A stretch of 64,000 nucleotides of DNA from Epiperipatus broadwayi (GCA_028023455.1 JAQFVV010000031.1:7986093-8050092); one strand, 5' to 3'; shown: positions 38,749 to 53,296, numbered from the stretch's first letter. Program-made: numbers and translations. Notes: generated by a model from the letters alone, not told the origin.

Positions 38749-40100
38749 ATAATAATAATAAATTCCAATAATAATAATCTCTCATTATATGTGATGTACT
38801 TATTGGGTATGCTCCTACTAGAAAAATTATCTAATATAAAGTAATCATAATTTATTTAAAATATTTCAAATATCTATTTTTAAAAATGTATGGCAACATT
38901 TGGATCATCAACTAGTAATATGTTTAATAAATTTTTTTCTCTCCCATAAAACTAATTTTTTTATTAATGTGAAATGAAAATATAGAAAAATCATGTGCTT
39001 TTGACTGAAATGATGACAACAAATAAGAAATGATAGGACTTGACAATCAAAGTTTCATTTGCAAAATATAAGTTATCAAAATATATATATAAGTTGGAAA
39101 TAATGTATTTACATACTCCATCCTTACAATTTTGAAAAATATAACTTTAGCTCATAATTGGAAATTAACTGAAATTAACATTCCAAGATTACAAAATGTT
39201 CATCAGCTTAATAAAATTTTAGCAATTATTCAAAATACCTTATTGTATCAATGCTAAATTTAAACATTATTGATTTATTATTTATTAGTTGTAAAAAAAT
39301 TCTTAAGGTAACAACATTATTCAGTAAGTTTTTTCTTGGGAAAAACCAGTAAAATAATATTAACAATTTCAGATAGATTATGGATTAAAGCCATGATCAC
39401 ATGAATGACAGAAAAGTATGTTTCATACTCAAAAAGTGTTAATGAATTTTTGTTGACATTTTCTTTTTAAAATAAAAATAATTATTTTTTTTCAACAGGA
39501 TTTAGATTTATTTTACTTCCTTTTTAATTAGCCTTGCTACTTAATATTCACTATTATCACTGGTAAAATAATATAACTTTATAATTAAAAAAATGTTTCT
39601 AGAATAAAAAAATACTTTATTATTTTGTAAACAAAAACATTTCCCACATTTTTATAAGTCATCAAAAAGCAAAATGTATCATTTTTATAACAATCCTGAT
39701 ATATTAGCCAATCACAATTCTTCATCCTTCCACTAATTAGATATGAAAAATTGTAATAGCTGTTTACATTTTATATAAGAAAAGTAAAAAGTTTGGTAAA
39801 AAAGAAAATAATGAAATATTTTATTAACTAGTTGATTTTTCATAATTTATTGAAGTCTTTATAGATAATCAAATTAATATTATTATTTTTCTTTATATTT
39901 TTTGTAAATTATTTGAAGATTTATAAACAATTGGCCCAATATTATGCACATTTTTTCCATATAATCATTTACCTCTTATACATGCACACACTAAATCCAA
40001 ACCATGCAGTTAATAGTTAAAATTTTTGACTTAACTATAGGTTAGAAAAACAAAGAATCAATTGATAATTTAATCAATCAACTATTAAATAATTATTATT
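38749..40100. other. AT-rich sequence, nothing recognised
   Basis: No exon, ORF or repeat was identified on either strand. Confidence 0.5.
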
Positions 40101-40109
40101 GTATCAGTA

Positions 40110-40157
<48 letters not shown>

Positions 40158-40162
40158 TACTG

Positions 40163-40193
<31 letters not shown>
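40101..40193. repeat. Palindrome with (TA)n core
   Basis: GTATCAGTATGAATA, a TA core and TATTCATACTGATAC form a perfect inverted repeat (40101-40166). A further TA tract follows. Confidence 0.95.
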
Positions 40194-41330
40194 ACTGAAG
40201 AGATAATCCAATTTTAGATCACATTCAATGCAGTACTGTCCAGTCTTATCCAATATATATGACAGTGCTTTTTTTTTCTATATAAACTTGAATTTCCTTA
40301 TCAATAAAAGATAGTTGATTAGGTAAAATCAAAATTAAGTACGTGAAATATTTTCAACTTGTCTAAAATATGGTTAGCTTCTTCAAACCCTTAAATTTCT
40401 ATAGTGGTTTTTAACATTATATTTTAGCAAACTTATCTAGTAACTGCAAAGCCATGAAGATAATTTCGTTCATTAATAAAGAGTATTTTTAAAATCAAGT
40501 ATTTATATTGGTTATTCGTTATGTTTTAATAAGCATCATCTTGAGTATTTCACACCATTTTTAACAATCTCCGATAGATGATTTTCTAGCATACAAACTA
40601 CTTACTCGTGTGCAATAAAAAACTTTTTAAAGTAATGTCTTTTCACTTCGCTAAAGTTTAAGATCATTAAATTTTCATTTTGTCTGTCTCTAACTTCTAA
40701 TAACGCACTCAGCTGTTAATTAACTATAATTATATATTCAAATTTTATTTGTGAATTTAAGTTTTAATTAAATGAAAAAAAAATCGATATGCTAAAAATT
40801 TTAATCCGAATAGACATTTTTTTTATTGCCATAAATTTTGTCACATATCAAACACACATTTTGTTAATAATTTATAAATATTTTTTATAGGTGACTTAAA
40901 AACTACAAATACAAATTAATGTTTAAACGTTTTGCTCAATATTCATATTTTAAAAGAGTATATATGTAAAGTTACATAAAAATGATAATTACAAAAAAAA
41001 AAAAAAAACTCTAAATATTGCATTGTATACAGAAAGGAGTTTGCTATTAACTGAAAAGAGACAGTTTAATTTCTCTTGGAGGTCTTAAAAGAACCGAGCA
41101 GGTCAAAATCCCAATGTCCACTCCGTACATTCCTGTTGTTGCAGATGTTACTACTATGTGATTATTCATATAGCATACGGACAGAGATGGGCTGCTCAAC
41201 AACATGCATTAGCCTGCATGGTTAGTTTATTGGCTGTTTACTTATGAGTTTAAGATCAAGAAACATCATGGTCTTTCTTCTCAGTTGCCTGATAGGGCAA
41301 AATGAATGTATGTGTAAAAATAAATGTTTT

Positions 41331-41334
<4 letters not shown>
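40194..41334. other. AT-rich sequence with a GC-richer end
   Basis: 41080-41290 is less AT-rich, with CAATGTCCACTCCGTACATT and GGGCTGCTCAACAACATGC. It may be the 5' part of the RTE-like element or an unrelated repeat. No function was recognised. Confidence 0.4.
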
Positions 41335-41377
<43 letters not shown>

Positions 41378-41380
41378 TAC

Positions 41381-41416
<36 letters not shown>
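41335..41416. repeat. (TA)n microsatellite
   Basis: TA tracts interrupted once by TTTTTACATATACA, upstream of the LINE. Confidence 0.9.
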
Positions 41417-41419
<3 letters not shown>

Positions 41420-41544
41420 CATGACAAATGAAAATGAATCATGGCCCTTATTCCCATGAAGCTGTAAAATCACCAACCAAGGCAGCAGTCAGTGGTCGAA
41501 GGCAGAGGGTGCTAAGAATCCCTGAATGTGTACCCAGCTTTTCA

Positions 41545-44360
41545 TTTGATGATGACTTATTATTTAGATACTTATAACTGCAGATCACTTTCAGGTGAAG
41601 AAAGATTGCAAGAATTAGAAGAACTGTCTTATATTAAATGGGACATTATTGGACTTTGTAAAATTAGAAGAAAAGGTGAAGAGACAATTGATTTAAAAAG
41701 GGGGCATGTATTCTACTATAAAGGCACACATATTGAAAATACAAGTGGTGTAGGATTCATTATAAATAAAAGTGGAAGAATAACATTGTGGATATTGATG
41801 GTATATTGGACAGAATACAACTTAATAGCAGATACCAAATGCAGATAATTCAGGTTTATGTCCCCACAATTTCTCATAATGATGAAATAATAGAATATTT
41901 TTATATGGATGTACAAAAGGCTTTTGATCAGAGTAAACAACATTTTAAAATTGTTATGGGAGACTTTAATGCTAGAATTGGTAAACAAATGAAAGATGAA
42001 AGTTCTGGATGTAATTTTGATTATGGTAATAGAAATGAGAGAGAACATGGACTTGTAGAGTTTGCAGAAAAAGAAAAACTTTACATTATGAATTCTTCTT
42101 TTGAGAAAAATGTTAAAAGGAAATGGACATGGAAGCATCCAAATGAAAGTACAGAAGAATTGGATGATATTTTGACCAACAGACAATACATATTTCAAGA
42201 TTGTAATGTTCTTAATAAGTTTAGCACAGGGAGTGATCATCGATTAGTAAGATGTAAGATACATGTTAATGCAAATCTAGAGAGACAAAAAGTATTAAGA
42301 ACAACAATATTTACAGTTGATATTCCTAATCTTCAGAAACAGTCTAATGAATTCAAATTAGAACTTATAAATTAGTTTCAAGAATGGGTAGATTTTGAAC
42401 ATGATTCAGTTTTTGAATGAAATTAATATAAAAATAACTGATACACTTTTAAAAACTGCAACAAATATAGCTGGTAGAAAAAAGCAGCAATTGATGAATA
42501 AAATTTCTATTGAGACTAGAGTATTTATGAAGAAAATAAGGAATATGAAGATATACAAAAATGATGCATTAAAAAGGATTGAATATCTCGAATTCTGTAA
42601 ACTGGTGTGGAAAAGAGTTGAAAATGATATAAGAAATTATAATTGTGAACTAGCAAGAAAAGCCATAGAAGAGAATAAATGTCTTAAGAGTATAAAACAA
42701 CATTTTGGTATTGATAGGAAATTTATATCTGCAGTAAGAAAAAAAGATGGAATTATTACTAAAAAGAGAGATGACATCATGAAATGGGTAAAGAACTTCT
42801 ATCGAGAATAATATAGTAATAAAGAACAAGTACCTCCTATATCTATTATATCTTCTGAATTTCCAGAATTTTAAATGAAGAAGTGAGACATGCAATTAAA
42901 TTATAAAGAAAGGAAAAGCTCCAGGTAATGAAGGAATTATAATTGATATATTAAAAGAATCAGGTGAAGAAATAGAAACTTTTTTATTAAAGTTATATAC
43001 CAAATATCTAAATGATAAAGATGTACCAGATGATTGAAAGAATGCAGTATTAATATTAATATTTAAAAAAGGTAATAAAGAAGATATTAGAAGTTACAAA
43101 CCTATCAGTCTGTTATCAGTTTTATACAAAGTTTTTTACCAAAATAATTACAACTCGCCTACAGAGAACATTGGATTTTCACCAACCAAGAGAAGAAGCT
43201 GGTTTTAAAAATGATTTCAGTACAGTAGATCATATCCAGCTATTGAGAGAAGTTATACAAAGAGCAAATGAGTATGAGTTGTCATTATGCTTTGGATTTG
43301 TAGATTATGAAAATGCTTTGATTCTATAAACATTTCTTCAGTGATTAAAGCATAAGAATCATCAATGTATAGATCCAGGATATTGTCATATTTTAAAGAA
43401 TATTTATAAAGATGCAACAGCAACAATTAGATTACATAATGATACTAGGAAAGTCAACATTGAGAAGGGTGCAAGGCAGGGTGACTCCATATCTTTAAAA
43501 CATTTTGCAGCAGTACTGAGAGAAGTAAGTATTTTGTGGATTAAAATGGGAAGCTAAAGGAGTGAAAGTAAATGGACATTATTTACGTCATTTAGAATTT
43601 GAAGATGATGTAGTTGTTTTGAAAATCATGCTTTAGAGTTGCAAGAAATGTTGCAAGAGTTATCAGATTAAAGTAGGAAATTAGGACTAAAGATAAATGT
43701 TAAAAAAATGTAATGTTTAATGGATTATCACAAAATATGAAAATAAAGATTGATTTTGATGAGTTAGAAGAAGTTAACAGTTACAAATACCTTGATCAAA
43801 TTATTAATACATATGTAAACATAATGGATGAAATTAATCATAGAATTAAACTTGGTTGGAGTGCTTTTGGTAGAAATAACTAGATACTAAAAGAAAATAT
43901 GCCTAGGTGTTTGAAAAGGAAGGTTTTTAATAAATGTGTTTTACCAGTTCTTACTTATGGATATAAGATTGGACACTTGATAGAAGTGCAATACATAGAC
44001 TCCAGACCACTCAAAGAAGTATGGAAAGATCCATGTTGGGAGTAACAAGAAGAGATCGAAAATGCAATATATGGGTAAGAGAACAAACAGGTGTTGCTGA
44101 CCTCATTGAGAAAATTTAAAGACTGAATTGGAGTTGGGGTGGATATGTTGCTAGAAGAGATGATAATATATGGACAATTGAAATCTTAAACTGGATTGGA
44201 TTGTAAAAGACCCAGAAAGAGACCACATGTGGATGGATGAATGAAATAAAAAAATATGCAGGGTGATGTGAAGTGATGCTAGAGATCAGAGCAAATCGAT
44301 TGAACTTGAAGAGACCTTCATCCTGCAGTGGATTAATAATGTTTGATGATGATGATAGCA
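41545..44360 (+). pseudogene. RTE-like non-LTR retrotransposon, decayed
   Basis: This is a nearly full-length ORF in many frames. Endonuclease (41545-42375): YNCRSLSGEERLQELEELS, WDIIGLCKIRRKGEE, IIQVYVPTISHND, VMGDFNARIG, KRKWTWKHPNEST, DDILTNRQ, FSTGSDHRLVR. A frameshift lies near 41785. The catalytic Glu of the usual LCETRR motif is Lys. Linker: 42395-42811. Reverse transcriptase (42900-43800): GKAPGNEGIIIDILKES, IFKKGNKEDIRSYKPISLLS (preceded by TGA where Trp is expected), GARQGDSIS, and FEDDVVVL for the FADD box. C terminus: TYGYKIGHL, SMLGVTRRDRKCNIW and an ANRLNLKR-like end. The tail is TTTGATGATGATGAT, a short simple repeat as in RTE elements. Such elements encode a nicking endonuclease and reverse transcriptase; this copy has lost both activities. 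Confidence 0.8.
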
Positions 44361-45781
44361 CATCTTGCTCTATTAGTATTTTGTAGGGAAATAGTTATCT
44401 TTTGTAAAGAAATATTTATATCTAAGACATTAATTACAAACTTTAAGACTTTTGGTTGGGGATAGCTTGATTGAGTTTTGTATTTTTCTTTTACCACATA
44501 ACCACGAATAATTGTTTACTCATTAATATTGGACGGGTACATCATTTGAGTAAGGATTGATTTCCTGAAACAAAATCTTAAGAATATTAATTTAACTTTT
44601 CTCAATCTTGATTTAAATATATGTCTTACACTTATAAATGTCGCGCAATACCATTCTACCACACACGCGGGCGCACATGAATAAAGTTAATTTATTTTAT
44701 AAAAATAAATACAAAAAAATATCATTAACATTAAAATAAATCAATAATTTAAGTTTTTTTTAATCTTTTGCTTTGTATTCTTGCAATTTTTTTCCTTATA
44801 CCATTTGCTCATTATATACTTATTTCAAAATTTTAATAGTGAATTTATTTGATTCTCACTTATTTATTCTTATTTTTTTAGACCTTCGACAATTTTTTTT
44901 TTTAAATCATCAATACATAATCTTATGTGGTTGTCTTCTATATTTTTAAATATCCTTCACTTGTTTTTTAAAGTCAATTCATTTTAGTCTTTTAAACCTC
45001 AATGATTGTCAGATATAACATTTTTCACACATTTTTATTTTGATTTATTCTTGTTAATTGTATGTCTCGTCATAATTCGTTTTGCAATTTAAAGCCAGTG
45101 TATTGATTCTCCATAAAGTAATCAAATCAGAAATTCATAATTCCAATAAATCATTTCATTCAAGTTTTATTTCATGATAAAAAATGACCATTGTATTTTC
45201 ATTTTCATTTTTCATCTATCGATTAATTTCTCACTATTACTTTTATTTATTTATTTTAAAAATTGGACATTACATAATCTTTTTATCATTTATCATTAGT
45301 TGTACTATCCTCTCTGGTTTGGCGCAGTTCACAGAACGTCCGACATGATAGAGCGTCCAACTTACGACAATAACTCCCGAGTAATATTTTATAAAACATT
45401 TTTGCCAGTATGTGTAAAAACTAATTATCTTTAAAATTTAGAAAATGATTTGAGTAGACTCTGTTCATTCTATTTTTTTTTTGTTTGTTTTTATACAAAA
45501 ACAAGTTTTTAAAGACTCCCTGCCTTCTTATTAATCAGTTGTTGTTGTTGTTTTTTTTTAAAAAAAAAAACAATATGCACTATTTTAATCTTGCAATTGA
45601 TTTTCAATTAATATTATATGTGAAGTATATTTAATCTTCCACTTCACTACACTTTACTGAAATATATGAACAAAGATATCTGGCAATTTTCAAGAAGAAT
45701 GATTTCCCAGAAACATATATGAAGTGTCAAAGTTATGTATGCAAAAATGTGACATTAGTAGATCAAAGTAAATAATTGCAA

Positions 45782-45818
<37 letters not shown>

Positions 45819-46149
45819 TCAGAATGAAATATTATCCTATGTTTATACTTTGATATTTAAGAAAATTAATGGCTTCATAAATGTTATGTGTTTTGTAGAA
45901 CTCTTTAAGATTATGTGATTTGAAGAAATTCTTAACTTCTTACGTTTATTTGTATCTTTCTTTAATACATAGGTTTAATCCTTGTTTGGTTTGCTTCTAA
46001 AGATTTTATATATTGCTTATTTTAATATGGTTGGATTCATTATACTATAACTTTAATGTGCTATATAAACTATATCCACTAATTATTTCCTTGGTTTATG
46101 CATTTATTTATTTTATTTATTTATATAGATTAAGACACTGTAAGGCTTA
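44361..46149. other. AT-rich sequence, nothing recognised
   Basis: A (TA)n tract lies at 45783-45815. A GC-richer block at 45310-45390 (GGTTTGGCGCAGTTC, GAACGTCCGACATG) is unidentified. There are no exons with splice sites. Confidence 0.45.
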
Positions 46150-46560
46150 AACCTGCATTTATATATGTAATATATTCGGGTTCGAACTCAGACTTTCACA
46201 CGACCCACCACTTTCAGTGCCATCTCATATTGCTGACCCATCTGATCACACACATGTTGAAATGATAAATAATCACCAATAGACGTATTTCATGCTAAAC
46301 CAGCAATCATTATTTGGTCTAGATTACTATCCTCACACACACATATATATATATATATAATCAGTACTCAGCTTTATATTAAGATAGCCAATATTTATAC
46401 TTTAATGGACAGGCTTCAAACTATTCCAACTCACAACTCTTTAGCCTCCATTTCATTGAAAATCTGATGATGGAACGTTCAAAGATCTTGATAGTGCCAA
46501 GGTTGTCATCCTACCCATGTTGACATATTGATCATTCTGACCCTTCATGTACAGGAGAAT
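46150..46560 (-). repeat. TTCGAA-box repeat family, copy 3
   Basis: Inverse of the 35.7 kb copy. It begins CGGGTTCGAACTCAGAC, then GTCTAGATTACTATC, a short TA run, TTATATTAAGATAGCC, TTTAATGGACAGGC, and ends at ATGTACAGG. The TTCGAA core is its own reverse complement, so Pol III direction cannot be read from it. Confidence 0.7.
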
Positions 46561-46924
46561 AATCCATTTATATATACATATGCGAGGGATGGGCAGTATA
46601 TTTACACAAAAATGTCATAGTTGCTCTTTTATGTAGGAGAAATACTTATAAATATTTTATATATTTACAATTTGTTTGATTTTAAATGTAATGCAAAATT
46701 TTCACATCATAATAACAAAATTATGTATCAAATACATATAATAGAATATTAACTGCATCATATTACATATATAATAATCATAAATAATTCAAACAAAAGA
46801 GCAATAAAAAATTAGTTTGGCTTCAGAGATTGTCAGTTAATAGTAATTGATCATTTTTTAGTAAAAATCAAAGATTAAAGGTTATTTTTTCTTCCATATT
46901 ATCTCGTTTACATTCTTTACTTTA

Positions 46925-47350
46925 TACAGAGGGTTTGAACTTAGATTTTAAGATGTCCCTCAACTATCTATGCTATATCATACTGCTGACACACTTGACC
47001 ACATGCACATCAAAAAGATAAACCAGCACTTGTCAGTTTGTCCAGATTATCATCTCCACACAGATGTACGATGAATGTTCAGCTTATATTAAGATAGCCA
47101 TTGTGGGTTGGAGTAGATTGTAGCCTGTCCATTAAAGTAGGAAGATTGGATATCTTAATATAAGCTAAGCATTGATTGTATATATGTGTAGAGAGATAAT
47201 CTGGACCAACTGATGAGTGCTGGTTTAGCACAAAATATGTATATTGCTGATTATTTATCTTTTTGACATGTATGTGATCAAGTGTGTTAGCAGTATGAGG
47301 TAGAATGGGTAATTGAGGGTTGTGTGAAAATCTGAGTTCAAACCCCCTAT
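46925..47350. repeat. TTCGAA-box repeat family, inverted pair
   Basis: A minus copy (46925-47110) and a plus copy (47095-47350) meet at TTATATTAAGATAGCC and GGATATCTTAATATAAGC, forming a large palindrome. The outer ends read GGGTTTGAACTTAG and GAGTTCAAACCCCC. This could be a replication-born inversion or two nested insertions. Confidence 0.7.
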
Positions 47351-47559
47351 ACATTACATATTGAAGAGCAGATATGAAAAGCCTGTACTGAAGAAAAAAA
47401 TCATATATTCTTTATTTTATTAACAGCCCATGGAAATATTTAGTTCAATATGTATATAGTATGTGTGTGTATTGCTGTAATAGTATATACAAGCACTTTA
47501 ACGTGCTAGGTGAATAAGATGTTAGTGGTAACAAAAACAATTAAAGTAAATTAATGCAG

Positions 47560-48010
47560 GCCTAGTGCATTCAAGGGTTTGTCCCTCATATTCATGGCCA
47601 AAACAGATTTTAAATCATTGTTGTGATATTGATAAATGATAATGTATATAAATGAATATGTAAATTAACTTGTCCATTTTCTTGAGATACTAAAACATGT
47701 GTCACATCTATTAATCATGTTATTATCATTGATGATAAAATATGCTTCTTTAATCTTCCTTTTATAAACATTAGCTTCAGTCCACCCTACCTTGGGGTTG
47801 GAGAGTTCAAACATATGACCGGCTTGCTTCTCATGTTCAAAAAATATTGAGATGTTATTGTTGTTCTTTTTTGCTCTTCTGCATGTATACATGTGCTGAG
47901 CAGCTCTATTATAAATAGTGGCCTTGGTCTCACCATAGTATGTGACATTGCATCCAGCCTTGCTCTAATGCAATAACTCACTGAGTAGTAAAATAGACTA
48001 TTATTATTTT
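47560..48010 (-). pseudogene. PLE GIY-YIG fragment, third lineage
   Basis: The minus-strand frame reads GCNVTYYGETKATIYNRAAQH, then YTCRRAKK, FFEHEKQAGH and VYKRKIKEAYFI. This is the GIY-YIG endonuclease end of a Penelope-like element: YYGET stands for the YIG strand, then the Arg and His, then the catalytic Glu in KIKEA. The reverse transcriptase part is absent. The reading is open for 75 codons (47665-47892) but lacks a start and the upstream part. It differs clearly from both other PLE sequences in the window. Confidence 0.7.
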
Positions 48011-49468
48011 TAAAATTGTGAAAGGATGTGGTATTTCTCTTCTTAACCATAAATAAATCCTGTCACACTTTAATTTATAAATAACACCAACATATTGCAA
48101 TGAAGAGTGGTACTCTCTTGAGTGCAATAAGCATTTACAATATACTATTTTCATTGAATAGTGTTTATTAACATCTGACTATAATTAAACTAATATAAAA
48201 ATATAACAGATATTTATACATATTAAAATAATTCAACAATAACAACTATTAAAAATTATTATTTTACAACATATTGTATTTTTTAATATATATTTTTACT
48301 TTGATTTTTTATTTTACTATAAAGTTGTACATTGATTAATTCAACAGGTAAATTATTAAAAAGTTTAAGAAAATAATGACTTTTTATTCTATTTCTATAT
48401 TTAATGCAGTATTTTGTATTATATATGAATAAAGTTTTCAAGACTCATTTTCAATTGTTTTATACTAAGTTTTTTGCAACTATTATTAATGTTTTTTTCT
48501 ACAATTATATATTAAAAATCATTAAAGAATAATATATCATTTTGCAGCCATTTGTTTCCTTTTTTATATAATTTTTTTTTTATTAATTATTCTTGCTGGC
48601 AATAATGCTAGTCTAGTCATATTAGAATAGCTAGCAAAACCATTTTATAATGATTCCCACAAAGATTTATATAAAGCCATATGAATATTTAAAGAAATAT
48701 ATATTTTTGATTTAAAAAAAAAACATAGCTGCAAAATATCTAACAAAGTATAAGTCGGGGAATTATTGACCTTACCATATCTGCTGTATAGGGTGCCACT
48801 AGGCCATTTGAACCTATAATATTTATAATGTACGCAGATACTTCTAGTTAAAGATCCCATTTTTATTACATTGTTAGCCTATGCCACTAGCTCAAGGAGG
48901 TGCAGAGATTTGTAATAAATACTTATTCAAAATATTTCAATAAAGAAAGGTTTAAAATAAAATAAGCCACTTCAAGTAATATCACACAAAAAACATTTAT
49001 TGACACACATATATGTATATTTAAAATTGAGGAATGATTGATCTTGTTTAGATTTAAAATTTAAATTATTTTTACTTTAGTTAAAAGTCTGCACAGATGG
49101 GCAGTTTATAAAAGTTTGTTTTATAATGTTGAGTATATATAGGCTACATAGATTACTCAGTTAAAAAAGTTTTCAAAAACAATCATTCAACCTTAGGCCA
49201 AAGGTTTGCAACCAAGCCAAAGCTTGCTTCCTGATATACAAATGCAAACAGTGCAGTATGAAAATGCTAGCATAAAACCACACTGACAGAAATGTGCTTC
49301 TGCAGCATGATGTTATTTAAAGGGAAATAATCCTTGCCCAGTACAGGAATATGCTTCTGTCTAGTGAAGGAAATCATTTGGAAAATATATATATTGAAGA
49401 TGCTCTATAATGGTGAATTGTGGTCTTGGCTGTCTTACTATTAATACCCAGAGTGAAAAGGAAAACAG
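48011..49468. other. Unrecognised sequence with GC-richer patches
   Basis: 48740-48910 (GGTGCCACTAGGCCATTTGA, CTCAAGGAGGTGCAGAG) and 49185-49380 are less AT-rich and may be old repeats or exons. No splice-bounded frame was convincing. The stretch ends at the 3' end of repeat unit copy 3. Confidence 0.4.
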
Positions 49469-49709
49469 TGGTACCCTCACTTCTAGGATAAATGTAATTA
49501 TAATCACTTGATCTAGCTCAGATAAATAACTATGTTTATCTAAAATGTATCTAAATCAACAATAACTATATTTTTTTAATAATATCAATTATCAAATTAG
49601 CTTAACTAATAAATAATAATAATATAGTTCTGCTTTATAAAATTAAATAAATGAATATCTAATCAACTCATGAGACTATGAAGTGAGTTTACAAGTGGCA
49701 GAGCAAATA

Positions 49710-49804
49710 CATTAAGCTAATATCCCACAGGATACCACCTTAATGGCATAAGAATACTATCCTTACTCCTATTATTTAAATGCTACATTTATTGTACTCT
49801 TACA
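49710..49804 (-). other. Conserved tandem hairpins, copy 3
   Basis: Hairpin 2 (49710-49745), read on the minus strand: CATTAAG, G, TGGTATC, a 6-base loop, GATATTA, G, CTTAATG. It has the same 7 + mismatch + 7 design and loop size as copy 1, with G.G in place of A.A. Two base-pair swaps keep the stem. Hairpin 1 uses ATAGTATTCTTATG and a looser partner at 49791-49804. Confidence 0.75.
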
Positions 49805-50377
49805 TCTTTAATCAAAATTAATTAAGTACCTAACTCTTAACAAATTAATCTAAATATCTTTATTAAAATTAAGTTAACTCAAATTATCTCAGGTTCTCTT
49901 AAAATAATTCTAAATTAATTATAACTTTTGTAATCAAGTATGATAAGGAATTTAATATCATTTCTAACTACAATTCAATAATACTAATAAGAACAAAATA
50001 ACAATAATTATCTTTAATCTATAATTCACTCTTCTATCTTTCTACTTATAATGATGTTCTTGTATATCACATAATAAGAATGTAATATAACCCTCTCTTA
50101 TTCATATGGCATCTTAAGTAAACATGTATGATATGATATTATAATCTGAGAATATGTGGCAATCATTACTAATATAATTTAATGTAAATCTTTGGTAATT
50201 ATTCCATGACCATCATAATAATATCATAAATAAAACTTCTTAAATAAAACATATCAATAAAAACATTATAACTCTTAAATAACAATTTTATTTATGATGT
50301 GCAAATACTATGTCTTCATTATACATGTCTGTGATTATTTAATTATGATGTGAAGAAATTGAGTCAACACCAAGACT

Positions 50378-50403
50378 TATAAAACAAATTTAATAATTTT
50401 ATT
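50378..50403 (-). terminator. Polyadenylation-like site, copy 3
   Basis: On the minus strand, AATAAA is followed by AATTTGTTTTATAAGTC and a TGGTGTTG block, aligned with the other two copies. Confidence 0.45.
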
Positions 50404-53263
50404 AACAAGCTTAACAATAACATTATTTACATTATTTACAATCTAAAAGAATTCTATTTATTCACATTTAAATACTTTTTTATTACAAATTAAATGGTTT
50501 AAAATATAGGATACAGAACATTTTCTTAAAATATCTCTTATTTTCGAAATATTATTATATAATTTTTTGTTACAGTTATTAAATTTTATTAATTCAATAG
50601 GTTTTAAAACATATAAGGTAATATTTTTACTATGAACTTATTCTTGTTATTTAGTTTTAAAAAAATAATTTATTATTCTGTATAGCCATTCCTCAATAAA
50701 TAATTATGTGAATGACCTTGATTAATAGCATACCATCAAACTAAGCTGCCTACTAATTATTACTTTAAACCTCAAATATCATGTATGTATTAGTGTGTTG
50801 TCATAAAATTAATTTTATAAAACTTATGACTACTTACATTCATTAAATACGATTCAGTCTATTACCTTTACTTGTAAATAAAAATATGCATTATAAGTAT
50901 GTCTTTGAAAATTCTTAATAATTAAATAATATCATTATAAATCCCTTTTAATATATCAATTATTTATTTTATAAATAAAATAAATAAATATCATTTTTAA
51001 ATATGAGAAGTTTTATGAATCTTTCACTAATGAAATGATGTCCTTATAATATTTACACTTATTTTTATTCTAAGTAACATAACTTATCTTACTCCCTTTA
51101 AGAACAATTCTGTATTTCCAAACTTATCTATTATTTCCGATTTTAAAACTACCATTCTTTATGATGTAATCCAAGAAAATTTTAATAATAAATACACCAG
51201 TAGGTATATGGTATAAGCTATAACTTCAACTTAATAATACCTTTATCAACTAATCATCATGGTCACAGTGTACAAGAAATGAGGTATGACTTATTTGTCT
51301 AATAACTTCTACTACCATATATAATATCCAGGCTATTTATTCAACACTATGGCACATTAAACTTTAACATCTATAAAATAAACACTGTCATGAATATACA
51401 CAAGCTATAGCTTTATGTTATCTATACTAGCATAATCATCATTATAATACATACAATATTATCTTGGTCTTATGTAACATAATACTAAGATATTATCACC
51501 AAAGATCTATTACCTTTTATCGTTAAATTCATTCCCAAATTTCTATAATAACAAATAAATTCATTTTTAAAATAACAGTCTAACTAACTAATAAGACAAG
51601 ATTATTTCATCCTTTGGTAGTTCTCAAACTTAAGTATAAATAATCAGAATCAATGTCATATTTTTAATAATTTAAATTACTGAAATAAAACATCCAGTTC
51701 AGTTATAATAGAATCACTTATTATCTACTTATATTTCCCTTATGCTTAAATATCTTTATGGTATCAATAAAATTATGCATATTCTTAAAATAACTAAACA
51801 AATGATAAATTATGTGTAGGTATCGTGTTTTGCATATGCATCCATACATCCACACAAAAAAATAAAATACATTATAAAACCATCAATAATTTACATTATT
51901 ACTTAGCCGATGTCTTCTGGATCACAAACTAAATAAAACATTTTATTATCATTTATTCCACATTATCACACTTTAAAATATATATATTTTTTTTAAATTA
52001 TTAAAGAGTTTTTTCTTTACCATAAAATTTTAATTACTAGGTTAGTAAATAATTTAATGTTCTATATTCCTATTCTATCTCTATATTGTGAATAAGCATT
52101 ACTATAAATTTTTTAATAAAAAAAATAATTTAAAATTATATTTACAACAGCTCCATTAAAATTTATTGCGATGAAATGTTCTTTTCTCGATAATAAGTTC
52201 ATTACAGGAAGTGTCTTTTCCTCCTGGTAAAACAATAGTAATCACACTTTTGATGCCAATAATTAAGCATGCTCCAATTCTCCACGTTGCAACATAAAAT
52301 CCAAAAATGACTGTTCAAGTTAAACATGGTAAGACCGTTTACTTTTATTCCATAATATCCAAACTGATATAATTAATATTTTTTATCTCCAAAATTTTAA
52401 AAATATTCAGGCATTCATTACTATGTAAATTTCTAATTTAAATATTTTTGATATTTTCATTAAGACAATTTTCAAATTCTTCTAACTTTTCCATATTTAC
52501 TGAGGTTCAATGTCTTCTGATACAAACAATAAACTTCCCCATCATTCATTGATAACTTCAATTATTCCTAATGAATAAATTTCAGAAAACTTTTTGTATG
52601 TCCAGCATACACTAATTATTAATTTTGAATATTTTTAAATATGATATAAATCATATTTGCAAATGATCTTAATTTTTATCTTTTTTTTTAAATTTCAGTT
52701 TTAAATTATGTTTCATATTTCTTCAGAAAGAAATATCTTAGCATTCTAAAATAATTACTTGGTCAAATTTAAAGATTTTTTTCTTTTAAAAAGCATTTTT
52801 CCATCGTATTTTAAATAAGTTTTCTTAATAAAAATATTTTATACCATTTTACTTTCCATTTTTTCTGAAATTCTTTATATTTTCTCCATGAAGTTCTTTC
52901 TATGACATTCAGTCGTAAATTAATATGACTTATTAACACAGGCAAAATTATATGCTTAATATGACAATAACACTTGAATATTTCCATCAATCCTTTTACA
53001 TTTAGTGATGATTTCTCCATGTTTAAGTTAATGATAAATTGAAAAAGTAGATTGGCAAGTATGGAACTACTTATTTTTTAGTCTCACATTTCTATACTAT
53101 GACCTTATAATAATGGACTACTGTACTTTTATAAAATTGAAGTTAAATAAAATTTACTATTATGCTACTAGTTACTTTACCAAATTTGTAGAAATACTGA
53201 TGATGGTATAACAGTATATCATTATAATGAGATAACAGTGACCTGGAATTTTCTGCACAGCTG

Positions 53264-53296
53264 TTTTATACCTCCCAAATTACACATTTTCATTGG
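53264..53296 (-). promoter_or_regulatory. CCAAT and TATAAAA promoter block, copy 3
   Basis: On the minus strand, CCAAT is followed 26 bp later by TATAAAA, as in copy 1. Confidence 0.6.
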
